Shown here: in pieces, positions 57,308 to 64,000 of the stretch | How the letters are laid out: every line of letters starts with the position of its first letter | Numbering within the stretch: position 1 is the stretch's first letter | NCBI GenBank assembly: GCA_016194975.1 | Contig: JACQAM010000006.1 | Coordinates: forward strand, 124,001-188,000 | Length of the DNA stretch: 64,000 nucleotides | From: Bacteroidota bacterium | GTDB taxonomy: Bacteria; Bacteroidota; Bacteroidia; Palsa-965 | Direction of reading: 5' to 3' | The notes under the pieces: generated by a model | Database searches by the model: none | The model's input: the letters and a program-made list of their open reading frames with translations, nothing else | Told to the model about the DNA's origin: nothing | Position numbers and translations under genes: made by a program

Positions 57308-58225
57308 CTTCGCGGATTCTCCCGTCCACATATCATTCTCCGTTTCAATCAATGAAATTTCAATACGCTCGGCTTCCAGTTCTGCTTTTGCACCGGTGGC
57401 GTAATCCGAAATTTTTCTATTGTAAATATTCGTCTCCTTGTAAATTTCGCTGGCAAAATGCCCGTAGTCGAGCAGGTCGGCAGAATTGTGAATATAGGTG
57501 GGGCCGTTCTGGATGAATAAAAATGTTTTGCTTTTCAATACCGGTTCCAGTTCGGAATAATTTATCCAGCATACATCCGTATCCTTATTCATTGCCGCAA
57601 GATGCATTACCGGGCAAATGCTGACGATCTTCGTTTCCGCGTGAGGGATCTTTCCACCGTACCAAACTATATCTTCCTTGATACGATAACCGGTAATGTG
57701 ATGGAGCGAATCGTACATTACATATTCCGGAAGTTTTCCCGCACATTGTTTCTGTAATTGATCATCGTCGTAGATCGTGATCTCCCCATTCTCAAAAGAA
57801 TTCTCGATGGTGCGATAAAAAGTATCATCTCCGAAAAGTGACATGCGATCATCGCGCGGGATCAAACGCCAGATCCTTTTGGTAATGAGCACCCCGTCTT
57901 TTTTGTCGGCATCTTTTTTCCCGGAAACAAAAATTACGGAGTCAGGAACTCCCATTTTGTAATTCACCTTTGCACGCACTTTTCCTTTTTTATCATACAT
58001 CGTCCATTCGCCATCGCGCAAACTCCATTTGAATGAACCGGTAGATTTAGTTGTTCCGTCGGAGTAATAAGAAACATAATCGCCGAAGAGTTCTCCGCGC
58101 TTGGTCTGGTAAGTCACAGAAATGTTATCGTCCTTATAGGAATGATCGATGATGGGTGTAATGAAAAAAGCTACAGGAACCAGCAGCAGCGGCAGCAACA
58201 GAATTTTTTTCGGGAGAAGTTTCAT
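57305..58225 (-). CDS. MORN-repeat protein with C-terminal GldN-like domain
   Basis: 306 residues. After a signal peptide or anchor (LLPLLLVPVAFFITPI), residues about 35-110 hold MORN/YwqK strands (YYSDGTTKSTGSFKWSLRDGEWTMYDKKGKVRAKVNY). Residues about 115-300 follow the GldN/PorN pattern: RIWRLI, FENGEITIYD, GYRIKEDIVW, IVSICPVM, WINYSELEPVL, FASEIYKETNIYNRKISDYATG, then E.ERI..S....END.W. GldN is a periplasmic ring component of the type IX system. This copy is not next to gldKLM, so it is an orphan, fused form. Function is inferred. Confidence 0.68.
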   Translation of the reverse strand: MKLLPKKILLLPLLLVPVAFFITPIIDHSYKDDNISVTYQTKRGELFGDYVSYYSDGTTKSTGSFKWSLRDGEWTMYDKKGKVRAKVNYKMGVPDSVIFVSGKKDADKKDGVLITKRIWRLIPRDDRMSLFGDDTFYRTIENSFENGEITIYDDDQLQKQCAGKLPEYVMYDSLHHITGYRIKEDIVWYGGKIPHAETKIVSICPVMHLAAMNKDTDVCWINYSELEPVLKSKTFLFIQNGPTYIHNSADLLDYGHFASEIYKETNIYNRKISDYATGAKAELEAERIEISLIETENDMWTGESAK

Positions 58226-58341
58226 AATGGAATAACGCCGAATGGCAGGAAAGTGACAGCAGGAAGGAAAAATAATCCTGAGTACCTGTGCAAATCCAAC
58301 ATCCTCAATCCAAATACCTCCATACCACCGCGCCGGTAACG

Positions 58342-58484
58342 GGTAGTGGCTCAGTTTGCTCTTTTCCGATTCAACTTCACGCCAGAGCTTGCCCTGAAGA
58401 ATTGAAGGGCGGTTCCTAAACCATTCTTTTATTAAACCGCAAAGACGCTAAGGCGCTAAGAATTTTCAAACTGAACCCACTACC
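58342..58484. mobile_element. MITE-like element, copy C (143 bp)
   Basis: Left end GGTAGTGGCTCAGTTTG and right end CAAACTGAACCCACTACC. The flanks cggtaacg (58334-58341) and cattaacg (58485-58492) agree at six of eight positions, an aged target duplication. The interior is near-identical to copy B, including the 3' half with accgcaaagacgctaaggcg. Confidence 0.83.
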
Positions 58485-58515
58485 CATTAACGCATTACTC
58501 GCAACCATTTTTCCT

Positions 58516-58523
58516 TAACTTTA
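58516..58523 (+). promoter_or_regulatory. -7 box for the BatA-like gene
   Basis: TAACTTTA ends 7 nt before the ATG at 58531; the neighbouring taacctttg overlaps the same region. Confidence 0.4.
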
Positions 58524-58530
58524 ACCTTTG

Positions 58531-60654
58531 ATGAAGTTTGTTAATCCTCTTTTTCTTTTTGCGCTTTTTTCTCTTGCGATCCCCATTATTATTCATCTTT
58601 TCAATTTCAGAAAATTCAAGCGGATCTATTTCACGAATGTCCGCCTGCTGAAAGAAGTGAATCTCGATACTAAAGCAAGAAATAAACTCAAGAATCTTCT
58701 CATCCTCGCCTGCCGGCTCCTAACTGTTTTCTTTCTCGTATCTGCATTCGCGCAACCTTACATTCCACAGGAGAATGCTGCCATTCGCACCGGCGACAAA
58801 GCGGTAAGTATTTTTATTGATAATTCCTTTAGCATGGATGCGATCGGGAAAAACGGGACGCTCCTCGATGAGGCGAAAAAAAATGCGAAGGAAATTGCAG
58901 CCGCGTATAAAGCCACCGATCGGTTCCAGTTGCTTACGAATGATTTTGAAGGAAGGCATCAGCGCCTTGTGAATCGCGAAGAATTTCTTTCGCTCGTGGA
59001 TGAAGTGAAATCTTCTCCTTCAGTACGCACACTTTCAGAGATCACCAAACGGCAACAGGATGCACTGAATACAGAACCGGGAATTCAGCCGGGAAATAAA
59101 CAGGCATTCATCATCAGCGATTTTCAGAAGACGATCACCGATCCGGCAAAAATAAAAACCGACTCTTCCATAGTTTTCAAAACACTACAGCTTTTTGCGC
59201 AAAGCAGGAATAATATTTTTGTTGACTCGGCATGGTTCTCTTCGCCCGTGCGCAATCTGAATTCACCGGAACAATTACACATTCGCATTCGCAGCAAATC
59301 AGACCAGGAAATGGTGAACGTGCCCATGCGGCTTTACCTGAACGGGGAAGCGCGCACACCTTCTTCATTCAGCATTCAACCGAATGGAACCATAGACACT
59401 TCCATTTATTTTACCATTCGTGAACCGGGCTTGCAACAGGGCCTCGTGGAGATCAATGACGACCAGGTGACCTTTGATGACCGGTTGTATTTTTCATTCA
59501 ACGTTTTAAAAGCGATTCCGATTCTTTCTGTAAATCCATCGCCAGATGATGCCAGAATTCATTTGCCCGCAGGCCTTGATTACCCGGATTCACTTTTCGG
59601 AAAAGATTCATCTTTTAAATTCACTGAATCGGAAGAAAAAAAACTCGACTACTCTTCCTTCTCCGGTTTCCGTTTTATTGTGCTGAATAATCTTCCGGAA
59701 ATTTCTTCCGGGCTTGCAACAGAACTGAAAAATTTTGTGAACCAGGGCGGAAGTATTTTTATTTTTCCGGGAGAGAATATCAACCTTGCTTCTTACAATG
59801 ATCTGCTCAGCCAGGTGAATGCCGGAATGATCCAGGCAAGAGATACGATGAACACGGTGGTGGACCGGCTGAGTTATGATCACCCGCTTTACCAGGGAGT
59901 TTTTGAAAAACAATCGGGCAATATTGATCTTCCTGTTGTTTACGATCATTATAAAATTGTTACCGGATCGCGCACTACAGGTGAACCGCTCATGCACCTG
60001 CGCAATGGCGATCCGTTCGTGGTGGACTGGCGCTCCGGAAAAGGAAGTGTTTATCTCTGCGCTGTTCCTACGCTTGATGCGTGGAGTAATTTTCCGCAGC
60101 ACGCCCTATTCGTTCCCACGCTCGATCAGGCGGCTTATTTCAGCGAACCGCAGGGAAATTTATTTTACACGATCGGTTCCGATGAAAATATTGACATTGG
60201 TGATCCCGGTGTAGCGGGCGAAAATGCTTTTCATCTTTCCAATCCGAAATTAAGTTTCGATGTCATTCCCGTGCATACCATCATTGACGGGCACACGATC
60301 CTTGATGTGCATCGCGAAGTAAAAGATCCTGGAAATTACATTGTAAAATTAGGGCCCGATAACGTGGGCGGAATTTCTTTCAATTACGACCGGAAAGAAT
60401 CGGACCTCAGTACAAATACGAGTGATGAACTCAGTGAAAGTTTTGCAACTGCGGGATTGAAGAATTTTTCCGCACTCGAAAATGACGGCAAGGGAATTAC
60501 CGCAGCATTAACCGAGATTGATAACGGAAAAAGATACTGGAAGATCTGCATCTGGCTTTCGCTGCTTTTCCTGCTCGGAGAAATTCTCATTATCCGCTTC
60601 TGGAAAAATTCAGCGATCACAACTAAAATTAAAACTACACCTATAACAAGATAA
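58531..60654 (+). CDS. BatA-type protein with VWA domain
   Basis: 707 residues from the ATG at 58531; a TTG one codon earlier is less likely. The BatA N-terminal double-helix region (NPLFLFALFSLAIPIIIHLFN, FRKFKRIYFTNVRLLKEV) and a second helix (LILACRLLTVFFLVSAFAQ) precede a VWA domain with MIDAS-type DNSFSM (about residue 93). A beta-rich periplasmic region follows and a final transmembrane helix (WLSLLFLLGEILII) ends it. Such proteins belong to aerotolerance or envelope-integrity clusters. The dihydroorotase-like gene starts 4 bp later. Confidence 0.9.
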   Translation: MKFVNPLFLFALFSLAIPIIIHLFNFRKFKRIYFTNVRLLKEVNLDTKARNKLKNLLILACRLLTVFFLVSAFAQPYIPQENAAIRTGDKAVSIFIDNSFSMDAIGKNGTLLDEAKKNAKEIAAAYKATDRFQLLTNDFEGRHQRLVNREEFLSLVDEVKSSPSVRTLSEITKRQQDALNTEPGIQPGNKQAFIISDFQKTITDPAKIKTDSSIVFKTLQLFAQSRNNIFVDSAWFSSPVRNLNSPEQLHIRIRSKSDQEMVNVPMRLYLNGEARTPSSFSIQPNGTIDTSIYFTIREPGLQQGLVEINDDQVTFDDRLYFSFNVLKAIPILSVNPSPDDARIHLPAGLDYPDSLFGKDSSFKFTESEEKKLDYSSFSGFRFIVLNNLPEISSGLATELKNFVNQGGSIFIFPGENINLASYNDLLSQVNAGMIQARDTMNTVVDRLSYDHPLYQGVFEKQSGNIDLPVVYDHYKIVTGSRTTGEPLMHLRNGDPFVVDWRSGKGSVYLCAVPTLDAWSNFPQHALFVPTLDQAAYFSEPQGNLFYTIGSDENIDIGDPGVAGENAFHLSNPKLSFDVIPVHTIIDGHTILDVHREVKDPGNYIVKLGPDNVGGISFNYDRKESDLSTNTSDELSESFATAGLKNFSALENDGKGITAALTEIDNGKRYWKICIWLSLLFLLGEILIIRFWKNSAITTKIKTTPITR

Positions 60655-60658
60655 GATC

Positions 60659-61933
60659 ATGAATGTGCTTCTGCAGAATGTAACAATAATAGATCCGTCG
60701 TCACCGCACCATGATACGAGAACAGATATTCTCATTGAGAATGGTAACATCCGCCAGATCGGAAAATATATTTCTCCCGAAGGAATAACACTGGTTAAAG
60801 GAAATGATCTGTATGCAGCGCCTGGTTTCATGGATCTTCACGCACACCTGCGCGATCCCGGATTTGAATACAAGGAGTCGCTCGAATCGGGAGCAGCAGC
60901 AGCAGCAGCCGGCGGATTCACAGCCGTACTCGCCATGCCCGATACTTTTCCCGTGGTGCAAACAAAATCTTCTGTTGAATATATTCTGAAACGTTCGCAG
61001 ATTTTACCAATAGAAATAGTTCCTTCCGGCGCTATCTCGCAGGACCTTGATGGAAAAGAAATGGCGGAGTTGTACGACATGCATCTTGCAGGAGCGAAAG
61101 CTTTTACTGACGGTGAACATCCCGTTTCCAATTCAGGATTACTCGTGCGCGTACTCATGTATGCGAATAATTTCGGCGGAAAAATTCATGTGCGCTGCGA
61201 CGACCGCACTATTTCTCATGGCGGACAAATGCACGAGGGGCCAATGAGCACCACACTCGGGCTGAAAGGAATTCCTTCACTAAGCGAAGAACTGATGATT
61301 GCGCGGAATATTTATCTCGCAGAATATGCAGGATCGCCCATTCATTTTATGGCGGTGAGTACTGCGAGAAGTGTTGAACAGATACGCTCGGCGAAAAAAG
61401 TAGGATTGAATGTTACTGCATCGGTCAATGCTGCCAATCTTTTCTGGACTGATGAAATGCTTTCCGATTTCAATACAAATTTCAAAGTGGATCCTCCATT
61501 GCGTTCGGAAGAAGATCGTCTTGCATTGCTCGAAGGGATCATTGACGGAACGATCGACTGCATCACCTCGGGCCACGCGCCGGAAGATGTGGAATCGAAA
61601 GTGGTGGAATTCGATCTCGCTGCTTTCGGAATGACGGCTCTTGAATCGGCATTCTCTGTTGCGAACAGCAGCGGAAAATTAAAACCTGCTCATCTCGTAC
61701 GCGCACTCTCACTCGCGCCACGCATGATAACAGGAATGGAAATTCCGAAAATAAAAGTCGGAGAAAAAGCAAACCTTACCGTCTTCGATCCGACAATGAA
61801 ATGGACCTTCACGGAAAAAGATAATAAGAGCCGATCGAAAAATACTCCGCTCCCTGGAAAAGAACTCACCGGAAAAGTGGTTGGAATATTCTGTAAAGGA
61901 AAATGGATAATGCATAATGAAATAATGAAATAA
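60659..61933 (+). CDS. Dihydroorotase-like protein with lost active-site residues
   Basis: 424 residues with the full class I dihydroorotase fold: metal-motif DLHAHLRDPGFEY (His61, His63), KAFTDGEHPVSN, GGQMHEGPMSTTLGLKGIP. However the position of the third metal-binding His (HCED motif) is Arg179 (VRCDD), the next His (HVST motif) is Ala232 (MAVST), and the catalytic Asp of the TDHAP motif is Gly305 (SGHAP). Activity is thus not expected. Inactive dihydroorotases in other bacteria support assembly of aspartate carbamoyltransferase. It is cotranscribed with the BatA gene. Usual annotation pyrC would be misleading. Confidence 0.85.
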   Translation: MNVLLQNVTIIDPSSPHHDTRTDILIENGNIRQIGKYISPEGITLVKGNDLYAAPGFMDLHAHLRDPGFEYKESLESGAAAAAAGGFTAVLAMPDTFPVVQTKSSVEYILKRSQILPIEIVPSGAISQDLDGKEMAELYDMHLAGAKAFTDGEHPVSNSGLLVRVLMYANNFGGKIHVRCDDRTISHGGQMHEGPMSTTLGLKGIPSLSEELMIARNIYLAEYAGSPIHFMAVSTARSVEQIRSAKKVGLNVTASVNAANLFWTDEMLSDFNTNFKVDPPLRSEEDRLALLEGIIDGTIDCITSGHAPEDVESKVVEFDLAAFGMTALESAFSVANSSGKLKPAHLVRALSLAPRMITGMEIPKIKVGEKANLTVFDPTMKWTFTEKDNKSRSKNTPLPGKELTGKVVGIFCKGKWIMHNEIMK

Positions 61934-62021
61934 TGTATAATGATTATTGCCACGAATAAGAGACAACCTTGCTATTATACATTCACCATTATACATCATC
62001 CATTATTTCATTATGCATTAT
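61907..62021. repeat. Perfect 21-bp inverted repeat between convergent genes
   Basis: ataatgcataatgaaataat plus g (61907-61927) is complementary to 62001-62021. A second inner pair, such as aatgtataat and attatacatt, lies inside. The left arm runs over the end of the dihydroorotase-like gene and the right arm abuts the stop codon of the transglutaminase gene, so it likely ends both transcripts. Confidence 0.85.
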
Positions 62022-64000
62022 TCAATTTCCCATTAACAGCTCTTTCTGTTTGATCAGCCGTTTCTGAATTTTTCGGTGCATGGCGTTGTGAAATTTTTCT
62101 TCCTTCCTGATCTTTCTCAATAGCGCACGTTTCATTCCTTTCACTTTCGTATGCAGTTCTTTTGCGATGCGCATATCGTTACTGAAGATGAGGTTGAGTG
62201 ATTTTCCGTATTTCCTGAAGAAATTTCCCCACATCGCGTAACGCCATTTTTCACTCTGTAATTCGTCAGCGAACTGACGGCTGAGTATCCATCGTTTCCA
62301 TCGTTCCTTTTTGTACATGTGATTGTAAATTTCCAATTCACGTTTTCTTTCTTTGTTGAATCGCACGAGCGAATCGTCAATATCACGGATCTGTTTTTTG
62401 CACGATTTGAATTCTGCTTTTTCGTCGAGCGTTCCCTGCGGAAGTTTCCCCATTTGTTTCAGCATTCCCATTGCCAGTTTCAGATCTGCTTTTGCTTTTA
62501 CCGCATTGGCTTTGCTCACCGCGTAAGATGAATCCAAACTCCATTTGCCGGGATCACGAAGAAGTGATTGCAAAGAATCTTCCTGTTCCTGCACCAGCAT
62601 CACTTCATTCTTGCGCGTGTACACGAGCGTGTCGAAAGCATTCTTGCCCATGCCGCGATAATAATTCACAAATTTCATGTCGTTGGTTTGAATGAGAAGG
62701 AATCTTTTTTTGTCCTTCACCAGCGAATCATAATACGGCCCTTCCCAATAGAACTGATCGTAACCTGCATCATTCATCGCCTGCTTTTCATCGGTGATCT
62801 TTTCCTGCAGCATTGCATATTTTTCTTCGAGATCGTCGTGCATTTTCTGTTGCTGCGGATTCAACTGGCCGGGCCGGTCAATATTTAATTTTCTTCCTTT
62901 CACAACGTGCGACTCCCATTCGAGATGAACATCGTCTATCCGCAATTTTCTTTTCTGCTTTACGATCAGGAATTTTGTTTTGCGCAATGCACCGAGTGCA
63001 GTGTGCTGTTTTCTCATCAGTGGTTTTGTTTCCGATTCCGTTTGAATTTTCATTCGCTTATTACGCCGCATATAGAATTTTCCTTCGTTGGAACCATCCT
63101 TCGCCGCTCTCTTGTAATAAAATGAAAGCGTATCGAGATAATCGAGCGCCGAATCATAATAAGCCATTCGCGTTTGCCACCACATATTCGTGTCGGCAGA
63201 AATGATGAGGTGATATTTTGCGCACGTGAGCATTCCGTAAGCAATGTCCTGGTGATTTTTTTCATTGAGATGCATGGCCTGGTAACCTTCCACAATTTGT
63301 TGCTCGTACTGTCGCGCATCAATGATGGGCGGAATGGAATCATACCACGAAATACAATTCACCGGGTTCTCTAAATAATTTTTTGTGGAGTTCGGAGAAT
63401 ACTGGAATGAATCAATGGGAACAGGACAATCCAGCAATTGCCAGGAAGCAGTCGCGGGATAATGATCAAGTATCATTTTTTCCGGTGGAGGGAGGTAATA
63501 ATTCTCGTTGTGTTTTTTACGGAAACGATAACGCGGTGTGAATGGCAAATGAAAAAGACGGCAGAAAAATTTTCTTGCAGAAGATTTTTTTAATCTGAGC
63601 GAACCTCTCGACCACGTAACGTCGATCAGTTTCCATTCTCCATCAAGGTAAACTGCATTCCACGCATGATTATCGAGGTACAACGTGTCGCGCGCTTCGT
63701 ACCAGGGCTCATACGCGTAACCGAAAATGATGGACGACTGAACGCCGGCAACCGAACAAAGCGAATCGAAAAGAATGCTGTAACCGAGGCAAACTGCCTG
63801 CCTGTTGAGAAGAATATCATTCGGATCTTCAATTGGCAAACCGTAACGGATGTGTTTGGTCATCCACAGAAAAATGCTTCTCACTTTTTCATCATCGGTC
63901 ATCGTCGAATCCGTGAGCGCGTGTGCGAGCGTAATGTAATTGAACGAAGAAAGAAAAGGAGCTTTGCCGGGTTTCTTATTCTGGGAAAAAAGAAAAAGCG
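62022..64000 (-). CDS. Transglutaminase-like protein (5' end beyond window)
   Basis: The frame is open to base 64000, so the gene continues past the window; the ATG at 63902 is internal. The first visible residues (LFLFSQNKK) look like the end of a signal peptide. The transglutaminase core has Cys in AVCLGYS, His in DNHAWNAVYLDGEWKLIDVTW and the Asp that follows, so the Cys-His-Asp triad is intact. The last about 350 residues are Lys/Arg-rich, largely helical and of unknown kind. It may act on or bind peptidoglycan or proteins in the periplasm. Confidence 0.85.
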   Translation of the reverse strand, partial: LFLFSQNKKPGKAPFLSSFNYITLAHALTDSTMTDDEKVRSIFLWMTKHIRYGLPIEDPNDILLNRQAVCLGYSILFDSLCSVAGVQSSIIFGYAYEPWYEARDTLYLDNHAWNAVYLDGEWKLIDVTWSRGSLRLKKSSARKFFCRLFHLPFTPRYRFRKKHNENYYLPPPEKMILDHYPATASWQLLDCPVPIDSFQYSPNSTKNYLENPVNCISWYDSIPPIIDARQYEQQIVEGYQAMHLNEKNHQDIAYGMLTCAKYHLIISADTNMWWQTRMAYYDSALDYLDTLSFYYKRAAKDGSNEGKFYMRRNKRMKIQTESETKPLMRKQHTALGALRKTKFLIVKQKRKLRIDDVHLEWESHVVKGRKLNIDRPGQLNPQQQKMHDDLEEKYAMLQEKITDEKQAMNDAGYDQFYWEGPYYDSLVKDKKRFLLIQTNDMKFVNYYRGMGKNAFDTLVYTRKNEVMLVQEQEDSLQSLLRDPGKWSLDSSYAVSKANAVKAKADLKLAMGMLKQMGKLPQGTLDEKAEFKSCKKQIRDIDDSLVRFNKERKRELEIYNHMYKKERWKRWILSRQFADELQSEKWRYAMWGNFFRKYGKSLNLIFSNDMRIAKELHTKVKGMKRALLRKIRKEEKFHNAMHRKIQKRLIKQKELLMGN

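Larger units (their letters stand above)
58226..58530. other. 305-bp intergenic region holding MITE copy C
   Basis: Apart from the MITE at 58342-58484 this gap has short word repeats (aacatcctcaatccaaatacctccat) and the promoter box of the BatA gene. No gene is apparent. Confidence 0.5.

Noticed and set aside
56862-57355. Long open frames on both strands across the 21-bp satellite
   Set aside because: They are open only because the unit is a multiple of three and lacks stops; both strands and several frames are open, and there is no own promoter or conserved flank.
60659-61933. Straightforward annotation as pyrC
   Set aside because: Two metal-binding His positions and the catalytic Asp position are substituted.

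Overview
The window is a chromosomal segment from a member of the phylum Bacteroidota, probably an environmental Flavobacteriales- or Sphingobacteriales-like lineage. The evidence is type IX secretion C-terminal sorting domains, a GldN-like protein, a periplasmic-propeller LytS/LytTR-type two-component pair, ribosomal protein bTHX, BatA-type VWA proteins, TANNTTTG promoter boxes and a near absence of Shine-Dalgarno sequences. Overall composition is moderately AT-rich. No rRNA, prophage, CRISPR array or complete IS element was seen. Two tRNAs (His-GTG, Pro-CGG) are present.

Layout. 1-5.8 kb: peptide scavenging (C-terminal part of a dipeptidyl peptidase IV, a POT symporter, an OPT transporter). 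5.8-10.6 kb: a periplasmic thioredoxin, a small HTH protein and a sensor kinase/LytTR regulator pair. 10.6-11.1 kb: tRNA-His, its terminator, a partial duplicate of its tail and an inserted MITE-like element. 11.2-20.3 kb: a tightly packed operon of a copper-type P-ATPase, FkbM methyltransferase, GT4, a formyltransferase-like fusion, a flippase and asparagine synthase, probably making a surface glycan. 20.4-26.5 kb: a rhodanese-thioredoxin lipoprotein, RarA and a lipoprotein/outer-membrane pair. 26.6-29.6 kb: a more AT-rich pair (T9SS cargo, polytopic membrane protein). 29.6-38 kb: an AHSA1-like protein, GlcNAc-kinase-like protein, orphan NarL-type regulator, a STAS/T9SS/RNase Z operon, pyrR-pyrB, three envelope proteins and tRNA-Pro. 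38-46 kb: two secreted proteins, a TolB-propeller amidohydrolase and RecQ. 46-54.3 kb: DNA and RNA maintenance genes (Mpg, RlmI, Fmt, HU, TrmH, bTHX) with an agmatinase-type ureohydrolase, PdxH and YqgE. 54.3-58.5 kb: a repeat-rich stretch with two MITE copies and a 21-bp satellite. 58.5-64 kb: a BatA/VWA protein, a dihydroorotase-like protein with lost active-site residues, and a transglutaminase running off the window.

The most unusual content is non-coding or atypical. There is a three-copy MITE family (141-172 bp, 17-bp terminal inverted repeats, 8-bp target duplications). One copy split a duplicated tRNA-His tail. A 14-unit, 21-bp satellite has an A-B-A-C higher-order order and lies between two 56-bp direct repeats carrying a promoter and a stop codon. 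A GC-rich palindrome is inserted in frame in a glycan enzyme. At least fifteen genes have a -7 box only 3-7 nt before the start codon, suggesting leaderless mRNAs. Pseudo-enzyme or degenerate proteins include the dihydroorotase-like protein, the rhodanese domain and the orphan receiver domain, and a stand-alone MORN-GldN fusion is present.

All product names come from reading the translations and motifs by eye. No database search was run.
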